This document shows, one piece after another, positions 52,557-60,871 of a stretch of DNA of 64,000 nt (the first letter of the stretch is position 1; each line of letters opens with the position of its first letter). This stretch comes from Thauera sp. (GTDB lineage: Bacteria > Pseudomonadota > Gammaproteobacteria > Burkholderiales > Rhodocyclaceae), in NCBI GenBank assembly GCA_017302295.1, contig JAFLDS010000006.1:62001-126000 (forward strand), written 5' to 3'. The notes below the pieces were generated by a model that was not told the origin of the DNA, searched no databases, and was given only the letters and a program-made list of their open reading frames with translations. Position numbers and translations under genes: made by a program.

Positions 52557-52949
52557 ATGAGGTATGCGATGTTGATGTGCGCAGCGCTTTTCGGAGTCGG
52601 CGGAGCGACCCATGCAGCCGATGCGCCGAAGCCGCTGTACACGGTGGTGGACGGCAACAAGGTCGACCCGAACACGCTGAAGGGCTTCCGCACCTGGCGT
52701 GCCGCCGCCTGCGACCGTTGCCATGGCGCAAACCAGGAGGGCATGGTCGGTCCGTCCCTGATCGAGAGCCTGAAGGTGCTGACCAAGGAACAGTTCATCC
52801 AGACCGTGCGCGATGGCCGGCTGGAAAAGGGCATGCAGAGTTTCGGCAACAACCCCAACGTGATGGACAACATCGATCACCTCTACGCCTACCTCAAGGG
52901 CCGCTCGGATGGCGCCATTACCCAGGCGAAAGTGCAGGCAATCGAATGA
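52557..52949 (+). CDS. xoxG: Cytochrome c electron acceptor of XoxF
   Basis: This 130-residue periplasmic cytochrome has a signal peptide ending at THA (residue 20) and one haem site Cys52-Asp-Arg-Cys55-His56. The likely axial ligand is the methionine in LEKGMQSFGNN (about residue 93). It accepts electrons from XoxF. The ribosome-binding site GAGGAG lies about 8 bp before the ATG. Its stop overlaps the xoxJ start (ATGA). It is shorter than several described XoxG proteins. Confidence 0.92.
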   Translation: MRYAMLMCAALFGVGGATHAADAPKPLYTVVDGNKVDPNTLKGFRTWRAAACDRCHGANQEGMVGPSLIESLKVLTKEQFIQTVRDGRLEKGMQSFGNNPNVMDNIDHLYAYLKGRSDGAITQAKVQAIE

Positions 52950-53887
52950 GCGTCAAGGATGCGTCCATGAGTCATCGGCATGCGCAGTCGATTGTTTCCC
53001 GTCGCGTCAGCTCACCCAGGCGATGGCCTCTGGCGCTCGCCATCGCGGCCGCTTGCGGCGTCACGGCGCCGCTCATGGCGCAGCCGTCCGGCCCGGAGGT
53101 GACCCCCGAGCGCAAGGCCCTGCGTGTTTGCCAGGACCCGAACAACCTGCCCTTCGCCAACGACAAGGGCCAGGGTTTCGAGAACCGGATCGCCGAGTTG
53201 TTCGGCAAGTCGCTCGGTCTGCCGGTGACCTACTACAACTACCCGCAGCGCTATATCTTCATCCGCAATACGCTGCGGCACAAACTGCCGGGCGAGGATT
53301 ATCCCTGTGACATCATCATGGGCCTGCCGGTGGGCTTCGGCCAGACGGCCGTCACCAAACCGTATTTCAGCTCGCCCTACGTCCTGGTTTTCCCTGCAGG
53401 CAAGGGGCTGGATGACGTCAGGAGCAGCGACGACTTCCTCGCCCTCGAGCCCGCAAAGCTCGCCAAGCTGAAGATCGGCGTCTTCGACCAGTCGCCGGCG
53501 TCGCGCTGGATGGCGCGGCATAACCTGGTCGACCAGGGGGTGCCGTACCACACGATCAACATGGAGATGGATTACTACCCGGGGCGCATCATCGACCAGG
53601 ATCTGGCCTCGGGGAAGATCGACGTCGCCATCGTCTGGGGACCGGTCGGCAGCTATTACGGCAAGGCCGTTGCCAAGCAAGCGATGCACGTGGTGCCGAT
53701 CAGGCCCGAGCCCGGCATCCCGCTGGACTTCGCGGTGGGCATGGGCGTGCGTTACGGCGAGCCGGAGTGGAAGAAGCAGGTCGAGCAATTCATCGACACG
53801 CACACCGCGGAGATCCGGGCGATCCTGACCGAGTACCAGGTGCCGATGAGCGAAACACCCGTGCCAGCCACAAGCCAGAAGAACTGA
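52946..53887 (+). CDS. xoxJ: XoxJ-like periplasmic binding protein
   Basis: This 313-residue exported protein with a type 2 periplasmic-binding fold has a signal ending at LMA and an ALRVCQDPNNLPFAND start of the mature domain. YFSSPYVLVFPAGKGLDDV, KIGVFDQSPASRWM and IDVAIVWGPVGSYYG follow. XoxJ/MxaJ proteins are needed for methanol dehydrogenase activity or activation. An alternative start is at 52967. It is the last gene of xoxFGJ and is followed by 88 bp without a terminator that I recognise. Confidence 0.93.
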   Translation: MSVKDASMSHRHAQSIVSRRVSSPRRWPLALAIAAACGVTAPLMAQPSGPEVTPERKALRVCQDPNNLPFANDKGQGFENRIAELFGKSLGLPVTYYNYPQRYIFIRNTLRHKLPGEDYPCDIIMGLPVGFGQTAVTKPYFSSPYVLVFPAGKGLDDVRSSDDFLALEPAKLAKLKIGVFDQSPASRWMARHNLVDQGVPYHTINMEMDYYPGRIIDQDLASGKIDVAIVWGPVGSYYGKAVAKQAMHVVPIRPEPGIPLDFAVGMGVRYGEPEWKKQVEQFIDTHTAEIRAILTEYQVPMSETPVPATSQKN

Positions 53888-53975
53888 CCCGCCGGAGCAG
53901 GCGGTCGCCACGAACGACTTCGCAAGCACCCCGGCTCCACAGACGCCCACGACCGCCCGACAGGTTGCAGATTCC

Positions 53976-54719
53976 ATGCCCAAGCGCACCCTCAGCTGCA
54001 TGCTGGCGAGCCTGCTCGCCGCGGCCCCAGCCTTCTCGGCACCCTCCGCCGCCGAGCCCGACTATTCGCCGGCCGAAAGACTGCTGTTCATGACGGAGCA
54101 CCTCGCATCCACCCAGGCGCCGACCACCCTGCGCTATTCCTTTCGCAAGACGGGCAGCCTGGAAAAGTCCTTCGACGACACGGTTAGCATACGGCTCGGC
54201 GCACGCGCCGACGGCAGCTGCTGCACCGCAGAAGGCGATTTCCTGTCGGGCGAACATCGGCTCGCGCTGCCTGCACTGGACGATGCGCGAGCCAACCCCG
54301 TCATCCTGTACTTCCTCGAGCATGATGTACGCGACATGCAGCGCCTCACCAAGGGCCAGCAGGCACACTTCCGCAAGCGCATCCGGATGGCGATCTACAA
54401 CGGCGCGGACGTGCGTCAGACCACCTTTCAGTACCGCGGCAAACCGGTGCCCGGCCAGGAGATCGCCATCTCGCCCTATCTGGAAGACCCCAGCCGCGCG
54501 CGCTTCGAGAAGATGGCGCGCAAGCAGTACGTGTTCATGATGTCCGACGCGGTGCCGGGCGGGGTGTTCGGCATCCGCAGCCAGGTCAGCGACGCCGAAG
54601 CGTCCACAGCACCGCTGATGGTGGAAGAGATGTACGTCGATGGCGCCACCGTGCCATCGGCTGTCCCCTCGGCCGCCCCTCCTGCCGCCGCTTCGTCCGC
54701 GGCCTCGGCGACACGTTGA
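53976..54719 (+). CDS. Exported protein of the quinoprotein cluster (unknown)
   Basis: This 247-residue protein has an N-terminal signal peptide (cleavage near AFSA). The body contains SFDDTVSIRLGARADGSCCTAEGDFLSGEHRLALP and an apparent CC pair, and ends in an Ala/Pro/Ser-rich tail of about 30 residues. I do not recognise a named family. Its position directly after xoxJ and before another small exported protein suggests a role in the periplasmic alcohol oxidation system. Confidence 0.75.
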   Translation: MPKRTLSCMLASLLAAAPAFSAPSAAEPDYSPAERLLFMTEHLASTQAPTTLRYSFRKTGSLEKSFDDTVSIRLGARADGSCCTAEGDFLSGEHRLALPALDDARANPVILYFLEHDVRDMQRLTKGQQAHFRKRIRMAIYNGADVRQTTFQYRGKPVPGQEIAISPYLEDPSRARFEKMARKQYVFMMSDAVPGGVFGIRSQVSDAEASTAPLMVEEMYVDGATVPSAVPSAAPPAAASSAASATR

Positions 54720-54735
54720 TCATCCGGGAAATGTC

Positions 54736-55101
54736 ATGACCTCGACCTTCCGTCAGCTCGCTCTCGCTGCGTGCCTGTTCTCCGCCCTGGCGGCGAAGGC
54801 ATCGGCCAACGACTTCCCGACCCAGGAGCGCGTGCTCTACGTCCAGGAGTGCATGCAGACGCACCCGGGAAACGCCTACGAAATGATCAGCAAATGCTCA
54901 TGCGCGCTGGACGCGCTGGCGCAGGAAATCAGCTACGACGACTACATGACGCTACACACCGCGACCCTTGCCCAGCGCATCGCGGGTGAGCGCGGCGCAT
55001 CCTTGCGCGACAACGCGATCGTAGGCAAGGAAGTGAAGCGACTGCGTGAATTGCAGGCGCGCGCCTACAAGCGCTGCTTCATCGAGACCTCGGCGAAGTA
55101 G
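54736..55101 (+). CDS. Small exported cysteine-containing protein (unknown)
   Basis: This 121-residue protein has a signal ending at ASA (about residue 24). The mature part has CMQTHPGNAYEMISKCSCALDALAQ and a C-terminal KRCF, so four cysteines are spaced as if for disulfides or a metal or haem-like site, but there is no CxxCH. The start at 54736 gives the signal peptide at the N-terminus. It lies 16 bp after the preceding gene and 31 bp before the metallo-hydrolase gene. Function unknown. Confidence 0.75.
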   Translation: MTSTFRQLALAACLFSALAAKASANDFPTQERVLYVQECMQTHPGNAYEMISKCSCALDALAQEISYDDYMTLHTATLAQRIAGERGASLRDNAIVGKEVKRLRELQARAYKRCFIETSAK

Positions 55102-55132
55102 GTCGAGATCCGGCTACGGAGCGCGCGAGCAA

Positions 55133-56107
55133 ATGAGACACAAGCAGTCGATCCTCCTCCCGGCGGTTCGGCTGCTTTGCGCGGCACTGGCCGGCGCAGC
55201 CCTGGCCACCCATGCCGCCGCTGCGGACGCAGGCCCCGCGGTCGCCCCCTTGCCCCTGGTGGAGCTTGCGCCGGGCGTGCATGTCCATTACGGCATTCAC
55301 CAGCCCTGGTCTGCCCACAATGCCGGCAACGTCGCCAACCTCGGGGTCGTCATCGGTTCGCGCTGCGCGGCGGTCATCGACACCGGCGGCAGTCCGTCCC
55401 TGGGCGAGCAGCTGCGCGCCGCGGTGGGCCGGCTCACCCGCCTGCCCGTCTGCTACGTCATCAACACCCACGTCCATCCCGACCACGTGCTCGGCAACAG
55501 CGCGTTCGCCGGCGGAACGACGCCGGCCCAGATCGTCGGCCATGCCCGGCTGGGGCCGTCGCTGGCGGCACGGGCGCCGTATTACCTCGAGGCCTTCCGG
55601 CGCGAATCGGGGACGGCACTCCCCCCTGAAACCGTGGTCTACCCGACGCGGACGGTCGAAGACACACTGGAGATCGACCTTGGCGAACGCAAGCTGCTGC
55701 TGCGGGCCTGGCCCACGGCGCACACCGACAACGACCTGACGGTCTACGATGAAAACACAGGAACGCTTTTCACCGGCGACCTGCTCTTCATCGACCACCT
55801 TCCGGTCATCGACGGGCAATTGCGCGGCTGGCTCAAGGTCATCGCCGCGCTCAAGCTGCTCGCGCCGAAGCTGGCCGTGCCGGGCCACGGCAGGGCCAGC
55901 GCCGATCTGCGGCAGGCTATCGCACCACAGGAGGCCTACCTGGGCGCGGTGCTGAATCAGACGCGCGCGGCCATCGCCGCCGGGCTACCGATCCAGCGTG
56001 CGCTGGAACAGTTTGACGACTCCGTCACCCGTGGCTGGCAGCTGGCGGACGCGTTTCATCGTCGCAACCTGACCGCGGCCTACGCGGAACTGGAGTGGGA
56101 GGAGTGA
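55133..56107 (+). CDS. Quinoprotein-associated metallo-beta-lactamase-fold hydrolase (metal site intact)
   Basis: This 324-residue exported protein has a signal ending at AAA and a metallo-beta-lactamase fold. The zinc motif His113-x-His115-x-Asp117-His118 (NTHVHPDHVLGN) is complete. Later ligands appear as HTDND, FTGDLLFIDHLP and VPGHGRA. It resembles SoxH-like proteins that accompany PQQ dehydrogenases and SoxYZ-like carriers. The substrate is unknown. Confidence 0.9.
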   Translation: MRHKQSILLPAVRLLCAALAGAALATHAAAADAGPAVAPLPLVELAPGVHVHYGIHQPWSAHNAGNVANLGVVIGSRCAAVIDTGGSPSLGEQLRAAVGRLTRLPVCYVINTHVHPDHVLGNSAFAGGTTPAQIVGHARLGPSLAARAPYYLEAFRRESGTALPPETVVYPTRTVEDTLEIDLGERKLLLRAWPTAHTDNDLTVYDENTGTLFTGDLLFIDHLPVIDGQLRGWLKVIAALKLLAPKLAVPGHGRASADLRQAIAPQEAYLGAVLNQTRAAIAAGLPIQRALEQFDDSVTRGWQLADAFHRRNLTAAYAELEWEE

Positions 56108-56129
56108 ACGCCCACAAGGAGAGACCCCC

Positions 56130-56975
56130 ATGAACATCCTCAGGCGCCGCCTGATCACGCTGATCGCCCTCGCACTGGTGCTGCCGTCGGGGGGCGGCGC
56201 GCTCGCGCAGTCCGCAGACAGCGACGATCCCGAGGCCAGCCCGATGTGGCAGCAGGTCCGCAACAGCCTGTTCCAGGGACGCACGATCACCTCGCCGGCC
56301 GACGACGTGCTCGTGCTCGACGCGCCGACACGCGCGGAGGATGCCGCCATCGTGCCGATCTCGATCCGCACCCGGCTCGCGCAATCGGACAGCCGCTACA
56401 TCCGCACGCTCTACCTGATGATCGACAACAACCCTTCGCCGCTGGGTGCGACCTTCCACTTCACGCCCAATAGCGGCCGCGCCGACATCGAGACGCGCGT
56501 GCGGGTGGATGCCTACACGCATGTGCGCGCGATCGCCGAGATGAGCGACGGCCAGCTCTACATGAGCACCCGCTTCGTCAAGGCCTCGGGCGGCTGTTCG
56601 GCCCCGCCGGGCAAGGACCCGCAGGCCGCGCTGTCAACGCTGGGCAGGATGCGGCTGCGCGTCGAGGGTGAAGTGATTGCAAATCGGCCCGCGCTCGCCC
56701 AGCTGATGATCAGCCATCCCAACCATTCGGGCCTGGCGATGGATCAGCTTACCCGGCACTACACACCGGCGCGCTATGTGCGCAAGATCCTCGTCACCTA
56801 TGCCGGAGCCCCGGTGCTGAGTGCCGACGTCGATTTTTCGATCAGCGAGAACCCGAACTTCCGCTTCTACTTCCAGCCCGGCGGCAAGGGCGAACTCAAG
56901 GCCGAAGTGGTGGATACCGAAGACCAGCGCTTCGAGAGCGCGCTCGCGGTGGCGCCGGTGAAGGCGGCAAACTGA
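56130..56975 (+). CDS. Quinoprotein dehydrogenase-associated SoxYZ-like carrier
   Basis: This 281-residue exported protein (signal ending at ALA, residue 26) has SoxY-like (about 35-165) and SoxZ-like (about 185-275) regions in one chain. Cys156 in SGGCSAPP corresponds to the carrier cysteine of SoxY. In sulfur oxidation SoxYZ carries the substrate on this residue. The fused version next to alcohol dehydrogenase genes probably carries an unknown intermediate and partners with the metallo-hydrolases. It follows the preceding gene by 22 bp. Confidence 0.9.
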   Translation: MNILRRRLITLIALALVLPSGGGALAQSADSDDPEASPMWQQVRNSLFQGRTITSPADDVLVLDAPTRAEDAAIVPISIRTRLAQSDSRYIRTLYLMIDNNPSPLGATFHFTPNSGRADIETRVRVDAYTHVRAIAEMSDGQLYMSTRFVKASGGCSAPPGKDPQAALSTLGRMRLRVEGEVIANRPALAQLMISHPNHSGLAMDQLTRHYTPARYVRKILVTYAGAPVLSADVDFSISENPNFRFYFQPGGKGELKAEVVDTEDQRFESALAVAPVKAAN

Positions 56976-57026
56976 GCCGCAGGCATCCGGTCCCCCATAC
57001 GGATGAAACGGCTCGCGCATCGTGCA

Positions 57027-57590
57027 TCAGGGACGCAAGCGGCTACCGGCCGCAACGTCCCTGCGTTCGACCAGGTCGCGTACCAGGAAGCGCATGCCGC
57101 GCCGCCACGACTCGTCGTTGTTGCCTCGGATGTCCACCGACTTCACCAGCACGACGCGGCCGCTAGCCACTTCGCTGACCTCGACGTTGATGTTGAGGAT
57201 CAGGTTGCTGACCTTCTGCACCCAGCCCGCCGCCACCATCGGAACACCGCTTGCAGCGCCGAGCTGGGCCTTGCAGTCGGGGCAATTGTAGAGGAATGCG
57301 TGCTGCGCCCTGAGCCGCGACACGGCCTCGTCCGCAGCGGCCGACTCCACCACACGGTACAAGCCATGCTCGCGCACGCCATCCACGAACTGTTGCCGCA
57401 CGGCGGCAAGGCGCCGCTCATGGTCTGCCGCAAGCCCGGGATCGGGGTGCTCCTCGATCAGGTCGAACGGCGGAACGACGATCAGGGGCCCCTCGGCCGC
57501 GGCGACTGGACCGGCCAGCAGCAGCGGGGTCGCCAGGAGAATGCGGATCAGGAGGCGCCGGTTGGTGGCGGGCGTTTCGGGTGTGTGCAT
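57027..57590 (-). CDS. DUF2380-type exported protein
   Basis: This 187-residue protein has a twin-arginine-like or lipoprotein-free signal (NRRLLIRILLATPLLLAGPVAAA). Its mature domain contains VVPPFDLIEEHPDPG, YNCPDCKAQLG and ASGVPMVAAGWVQKVSNLILNINVEV, typical of DUF2380 proteins found with quinoprotein systems. The CPDC motif could bind a metal or form a disulfide. It is divergent from the second metallo-beta-lactamase-fold gene, with start codons only 3 bp apart. Confidence 0.8.
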   Translation of the reverse strand: MHTPETPATNRRLLIRILLATPLLLAGPVAAAEGPLIVVPPFDLIEEHPDPGLAADHERRLAAVRQQFVDGVREHGLYRVVESAAADEAVSRLRAQHAFLYNCPDCKAQLGAASGVPMVAAGWVQKVSNLILNINVEVSEVASGRVVLVKSVDIRGNNDESWRRGMRFLVRDLVERRDVAAGSRLRP

Positions 57591-57593
57591 CGG

Positions 57594-58544
57594 ATGCGCT
57601 CCATGGTGAAGTGGATGGCCGTCGGGCTGGTCCGCAGCGCTGTCCTGCTGATCGGGCTGCAGGGTGTGGCCTCGGCGCAGCCGTTGCCTTCGGTGGATCT
57701 GGGCGGCGGCGTGTACGTTCTTCCCGGAAGCACGAACGAGGCCAGTCCGGCCAACCACGGCGAAGTGGGCAACGCCGGCTTCATCGTCGGCCCCCGCGGA
57801 ACGGTGGTCATCAACACCGGTGCGTCGTACCACCACGGCCGACGCATTCTGGAGACGGCCGAGACCGTGGGCGGCAAGCCGGTGGTGGTGGCGATCATCA
57901 CCCAGCCCCTGCAGGAGTTCATCATGGGCAGCGCCGCCTTTGCGGAGCGCGGCATCCCGCTGCTGGCACATGAAGCCGCGGCACGACTGATTGCCGATCG
58001 CTGCGAGACCTGCCTGCGCAACCTCACCCGCCTGCTCGGCGAGGACGCCATGCGCGGTACCCGGGTGGTCGTGCCCACCCGCACCCTGCCGGGGTCGACG
58101 GACATCGATGACGGCGGTCGAAGGTTGCGCTTGTTGCATCACGGCTGGGGTAGCACGCCCGGAGACCTCGCCATTTACGACCCGTCCACCGCCACCCTGT
58201 TCGCGGGCGCGCTGGTGTCGTCCGGGCGCATCCCGGAACTGCGCGACGCCGACGTGGACGGCTGGCTGAACGCCCTTCAGGCGCTGGCCAGGTTGCCGCT
58301 ACGTACCGTCGTGCCGGGCTACGGCCCACCGGCCGCGCGCGACGCCATCGCGCAGGTCGGGCACTACATCGAACTCACTGGCACCCGCGTGCGCGCCCTG
58401 CAGCAAGGCGGCGCAAGCCTGTATGAAGCCGTCAAGGCGGCGGATGTCACAGAATTCGCGACGTGGGATCTGTATGCCGTTCTTCACCCTCGCAATGCAC
58501 AAAAGCTGTATCTGCATTACGAGGCCGACGAGTTCGGACGCTGA
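57594..58544 (+). CDS. Metallo-beta-lactamase-fold protein without metal ligands (pseudoenzyme)
   Basis: This 316-residue exported protein (signal ending near SAQP) is homologous to the hydrolase at 55133-56107. The position of HxHxDH reads TQPLQEF (residues 103-109), the HTDND site reads STPGDL, the GD ligand is AGA, and VPGHG has become VPGYG, so all metal ligands are lost while the fold pattern is kept. It may be a regulatory or scaffolding partner. Starts at 57594 or 57603 are both possible. Confidence 0.82.
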   Translation: MRSMVKWMAVGLVRSAVLLIGLQGVASAQPLPSVDLGGGVYVLPGSTNEASPANHGEVGNAGFIVGPRGTVVINTGASYHHGRRILETAETVGGKPVVVAIITQPLQEFIMGSAAFAERGIPLLAHEAAARLIADRCETCLRNLTRLLGEDAMRGTRVVVPTRTLPGSTDIDDGGRRLRLLHHGWGSTPGDLAIYDPSTATLFAGALVSSGRIPELRDADVDGWLNALQALARLPLRTVVPGYGPPAARDAIAQVGHYIELTGTRVRALQQGGASLYEAVKAADVTEFATWDLYAVLHPRNAQKLYLHYEADEFGR

Positions 58545-58693
58545 GTCCAACACGATGCGACCCGACACGATGCGAACCGGCGCCCGCCTTCCATGCAGCG
58601 ATTCACGGCCCGTTCCGATCCGGCTCGCTACAATATTGCGCTTGGATCAATCCCATAAGCAGGCGCGGCACAAATGGCGCGTTTGAAATCCAC

Positions 58694-60238
58694 ATGACCA
58701 CACCCGACCCTCAGCCCGAGCAACGCTGCGCACCCTGTCCGTTTTGCGGGTCGCGAGGGACGCATGTGGTCCGCGACGATTCATCGCGTTGGGCGGTGTG
58801 CTGCAAGGCATGTGGGGCGACCGGCCCTCACGCGGCCGATTCAACAACGGCGATGACCACCTGGGCGCAGGCATGCCAGGGTGAGTTGCTGCTGCGCACC
58901 GTCATCGACGAGTCGCCCGACGTCATCCTGCTGAAGGACTGGGATGGTCGCTTTCTGCTGGGGAACATGGCGCTGGCCCAGCTTTACGGCACCACGCCCG
59001 AGCAGTTGGTGGGCAAGGACGACGGGGTTTTCAACCCAAACAGGGAGCAGGTCGAGTTCTACCTGGAGAACGTCCGCAGCGTCATGCGCAGCGGCGAAAC
59101 ACAGCTCGTGCAGGAAAGCTCGACGAACTCGGCCACCGGTGAGACCCGCTATTTTCATTCGATCAAGAAGCCGCTGAAGGGACCCGACGGCAAGCCGCGG
59201 ATCCTCGTCATCGCGCATGACGTCACGGATCTCAAGCGCGCACACCAGGTGATCGAAGAGCGGGAGCGCAGCTACGCCTATGCCATGGCCGCGGCCGGCG
59301 AAGGAATCTGGGACTGGGACCTGCGTCGCAACACGGTCACGCACAACGCGAAGTGGTGCGAACTTCTCGGCTTTCCACCGGATGAGCTGCAGCACCCCAT
59401 AGAGGTCTTCGGCGCCAGGCTGCACGAAGACGATCGCGCAACCGTGCTCGCCCAGATCGACGCGGCGCTCGCTGGCGCGGGCGAGTATCACCACGAGCAT
59501 CGCATGCGTCGCCTCGACGGCAGCGTGATCTGGGTACACGATCGCGGACGCGTGGTCGAACGGGACGAGCAGGGCCAGCCAACGCGCATGGCCGGCTGCG
59601 TGACCGACATCTCGGCACGCAAGCGTGACGAGCAGGCTCTCGTGCACATGACCGAAGCTCTCTCGGCGATGAACGAGCGTCTCGAGCAGATGGTGACCGA
59701 ACGCACGACCGAGCTGGCGCGCGCAAATGAGGAGCTCCGCCTTCTGGCGCGCCGCGATGCGCTCACCGGCTTGCCCAATCGACGGGCCGGCAACGAGCGG
59801 CTCCTCGCCGAGTTCACCCGCATGAAACGTGTTCGCGAGCCCTATGCGGTGCTGATGATGGACATCGACCACTTCAAGCGGATCAATGACACCCACGGCC
59901 ACGCAGCCGGTGACGAAGTGCTGCGGCATGCGGCGCGGGTGCTGACCGGGGCCATCCGGGAGTCCGATTTCGTCGCCCGCTTTGGTGGCGAGGAGTTCCT
60001 TGCCGTGCTGCCTAACACCGACCTGGCTGGCGCGCTGACGGTCGGCGAAAAGATCCGCCACGCCATCGAATCGGCCCTGACGCCGCTCGTCGGCAGCCTG
60101 TCGATCAGCCTTGGCCTCGGCCTGGCGCAGCCCGACGATGACGATCTGGAGATCGCCGTCCGCACGGCCGACCGTTGCCTCTATGAAGCGAAGCGAACCG
60201 GCAGGAATCGGCTCGTGGTCGCGTCTGCTCGCCCGTGA
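58694..60238 (+). CDS. Zinc-ribbon, double-PAS diguanylate cyclase
   Basis: This 514-residue soluble protein starts with a Lar-like zinc ribbon (Cys15-x2-Cys18 and Cys37-x2-Cys40 in CPFCGSRG and CCKACGATG). Two PAS domains (about 70-185 and 195-315), a short coiled coil and a GGDEF domain (about 345-510) follow. The active site is RFGGEEF (about 431-437) and is intact, so it should make c-di-GMP. No EAL domain is present. The ATG at 58694 begins exactly before the zinc ribbon. The signal sensed is unknown. Confidence 0.88.
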   Translation: MTTPDPQPEQRCAPCPFCGSRGTHVVRDDSSRWAVCCKACGATGPHAADSTTAMTTWAQACQGELLLRTVIDESPDVILLKDWDGRFLLGNMALAQLYGTTPEQLVGKDDGVFNPNREQVEFYLENVRSVMRSGETQLVQESSTNSATGETRYFHSIKKPLKGPDGKPRILVIAHDVTDLKRAHQVIEERERSYAYAMAAAGEGIWDWDLRRNTVTHNAKWCELLGFPPDELQHPIEVFGARLHEDDRATVLAQIDAALAGAGEYHHEHRMRRLDGSVIWVHDRGRVVERDEQGQPTRMAGCVTDISARKRDEQALVHMTEALSAMNERLEQMVTERTTELARANEELRLLARRDALTGLPNRRAGNERLLAEFTRMKRVREPYAVLMMDIDHFKRINDTHGHAAGDEVLRHAARVLTGAIRESDFVARFGGEEFLAVLPNTDLAGALTVGEKIRHAIESALTPLVGSLSISLGLGLAQPDDDDLEIAVRTADRCLYEAKRTGRNRLVVASARP

Positions 60239-60281
60239 ATCCTCAGGCGGCAGTCCAGTGCCGCCGCCCGCGGTCCAGCGC

Positions 60282-60833
60282 CTACCTGCCCTTCTCCATC
60301 TCTGCCTTCAGCGCAGCAAGCCCGGACTCGTAGATGCCGGTGACGGCCTTGATCGCAGCATCGTCGTTGAGATTGGGCGGCGGATCGTTGTTCGGGAAGC
60401 CGCGGTAGAAGCCGCCGCGCCACTCGACCTTGCTGGTGCCGGGGCCGGTCGCGGTGACGGTGATCGTCGCCGCGTAGTTGGTGACCGGCAGCACCGCCAC
60501 ATCGACGTTGGTGATCTTGTACATGTAGCTCATGTTTTCGGCGCTGTACTTGTTGAGCGCCTCCTCGATCGTCGCCCTGCCGTCGCCACCTTTCAGCGTC
60601 AGCAGCCGGATCGCCTGCTGCGGCGTGTTGTCGCCCGAGCCCTTGCTGCTGGCGATCGCCGGATGCCAGGACATGTCCTGGAAGTTGCCGACACGCGCCC
60701 ATACCTTGTCGGCCGGCGCCTGGATGGCGATGCTGTGTTCGACCTTGAGCCGGGCCGGTCCGTGTGCGCCCACGCCGCCCGCGACGACGCTGCAAAGAGC
60801 CAATAGCGCGAAATGTCTCGTGGTGATGATCAT
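60282..60833 (-). CDS. Exported SRPBCC-fold protein of the quinoprotein cluster
   Basis: This 183-residue protein has a signal peptide (MIITTRHFALLALCSVVAGG) and a START/SRPBCC-like fold (HSIAIQAPADKVWARVGNFQDMSWHPAI, followed by VTATGPGTSKVEWRGGFYRGFP). Similar proteins occur with PQQ alcohol dehydrogenases and may bind a hydrophobic ligand in the periplasm. GGGAGAAGC lies just before the ATG at 60833. It is the last gene of the minus-strand series that begins with the YVTN propeller. Confidence 0.85.
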   Translation of the reverse strand: MIITTRHFALLALCSVVAGGVGAHGPARLKVEHSIAIQAPADKVWARVGNFQDMSWHPAIASSKGSGDNTPQQAIRLLTLKGGDGRATIEEALNKYSAENMSYMYKITNVDVAVLPVTNYAATITVTATGPGTSKVEWRGGFYRGFPNNDPPPNLNDDAAIKAVTGIYESGLAALKAEMEKGR

Positions 60834-60871
60834 TGCTTCTCCCTTGCCGAACAATTCGTGAGTGATCGCAT

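Noticed and set aside
60247-60266. Hairpin GGCGGCA/TGCCGCC between the GGDEF and SRPBCC genes as a terminator
   Set aside because: Only 7 bp with no T tract on either strand, so support is too weak.
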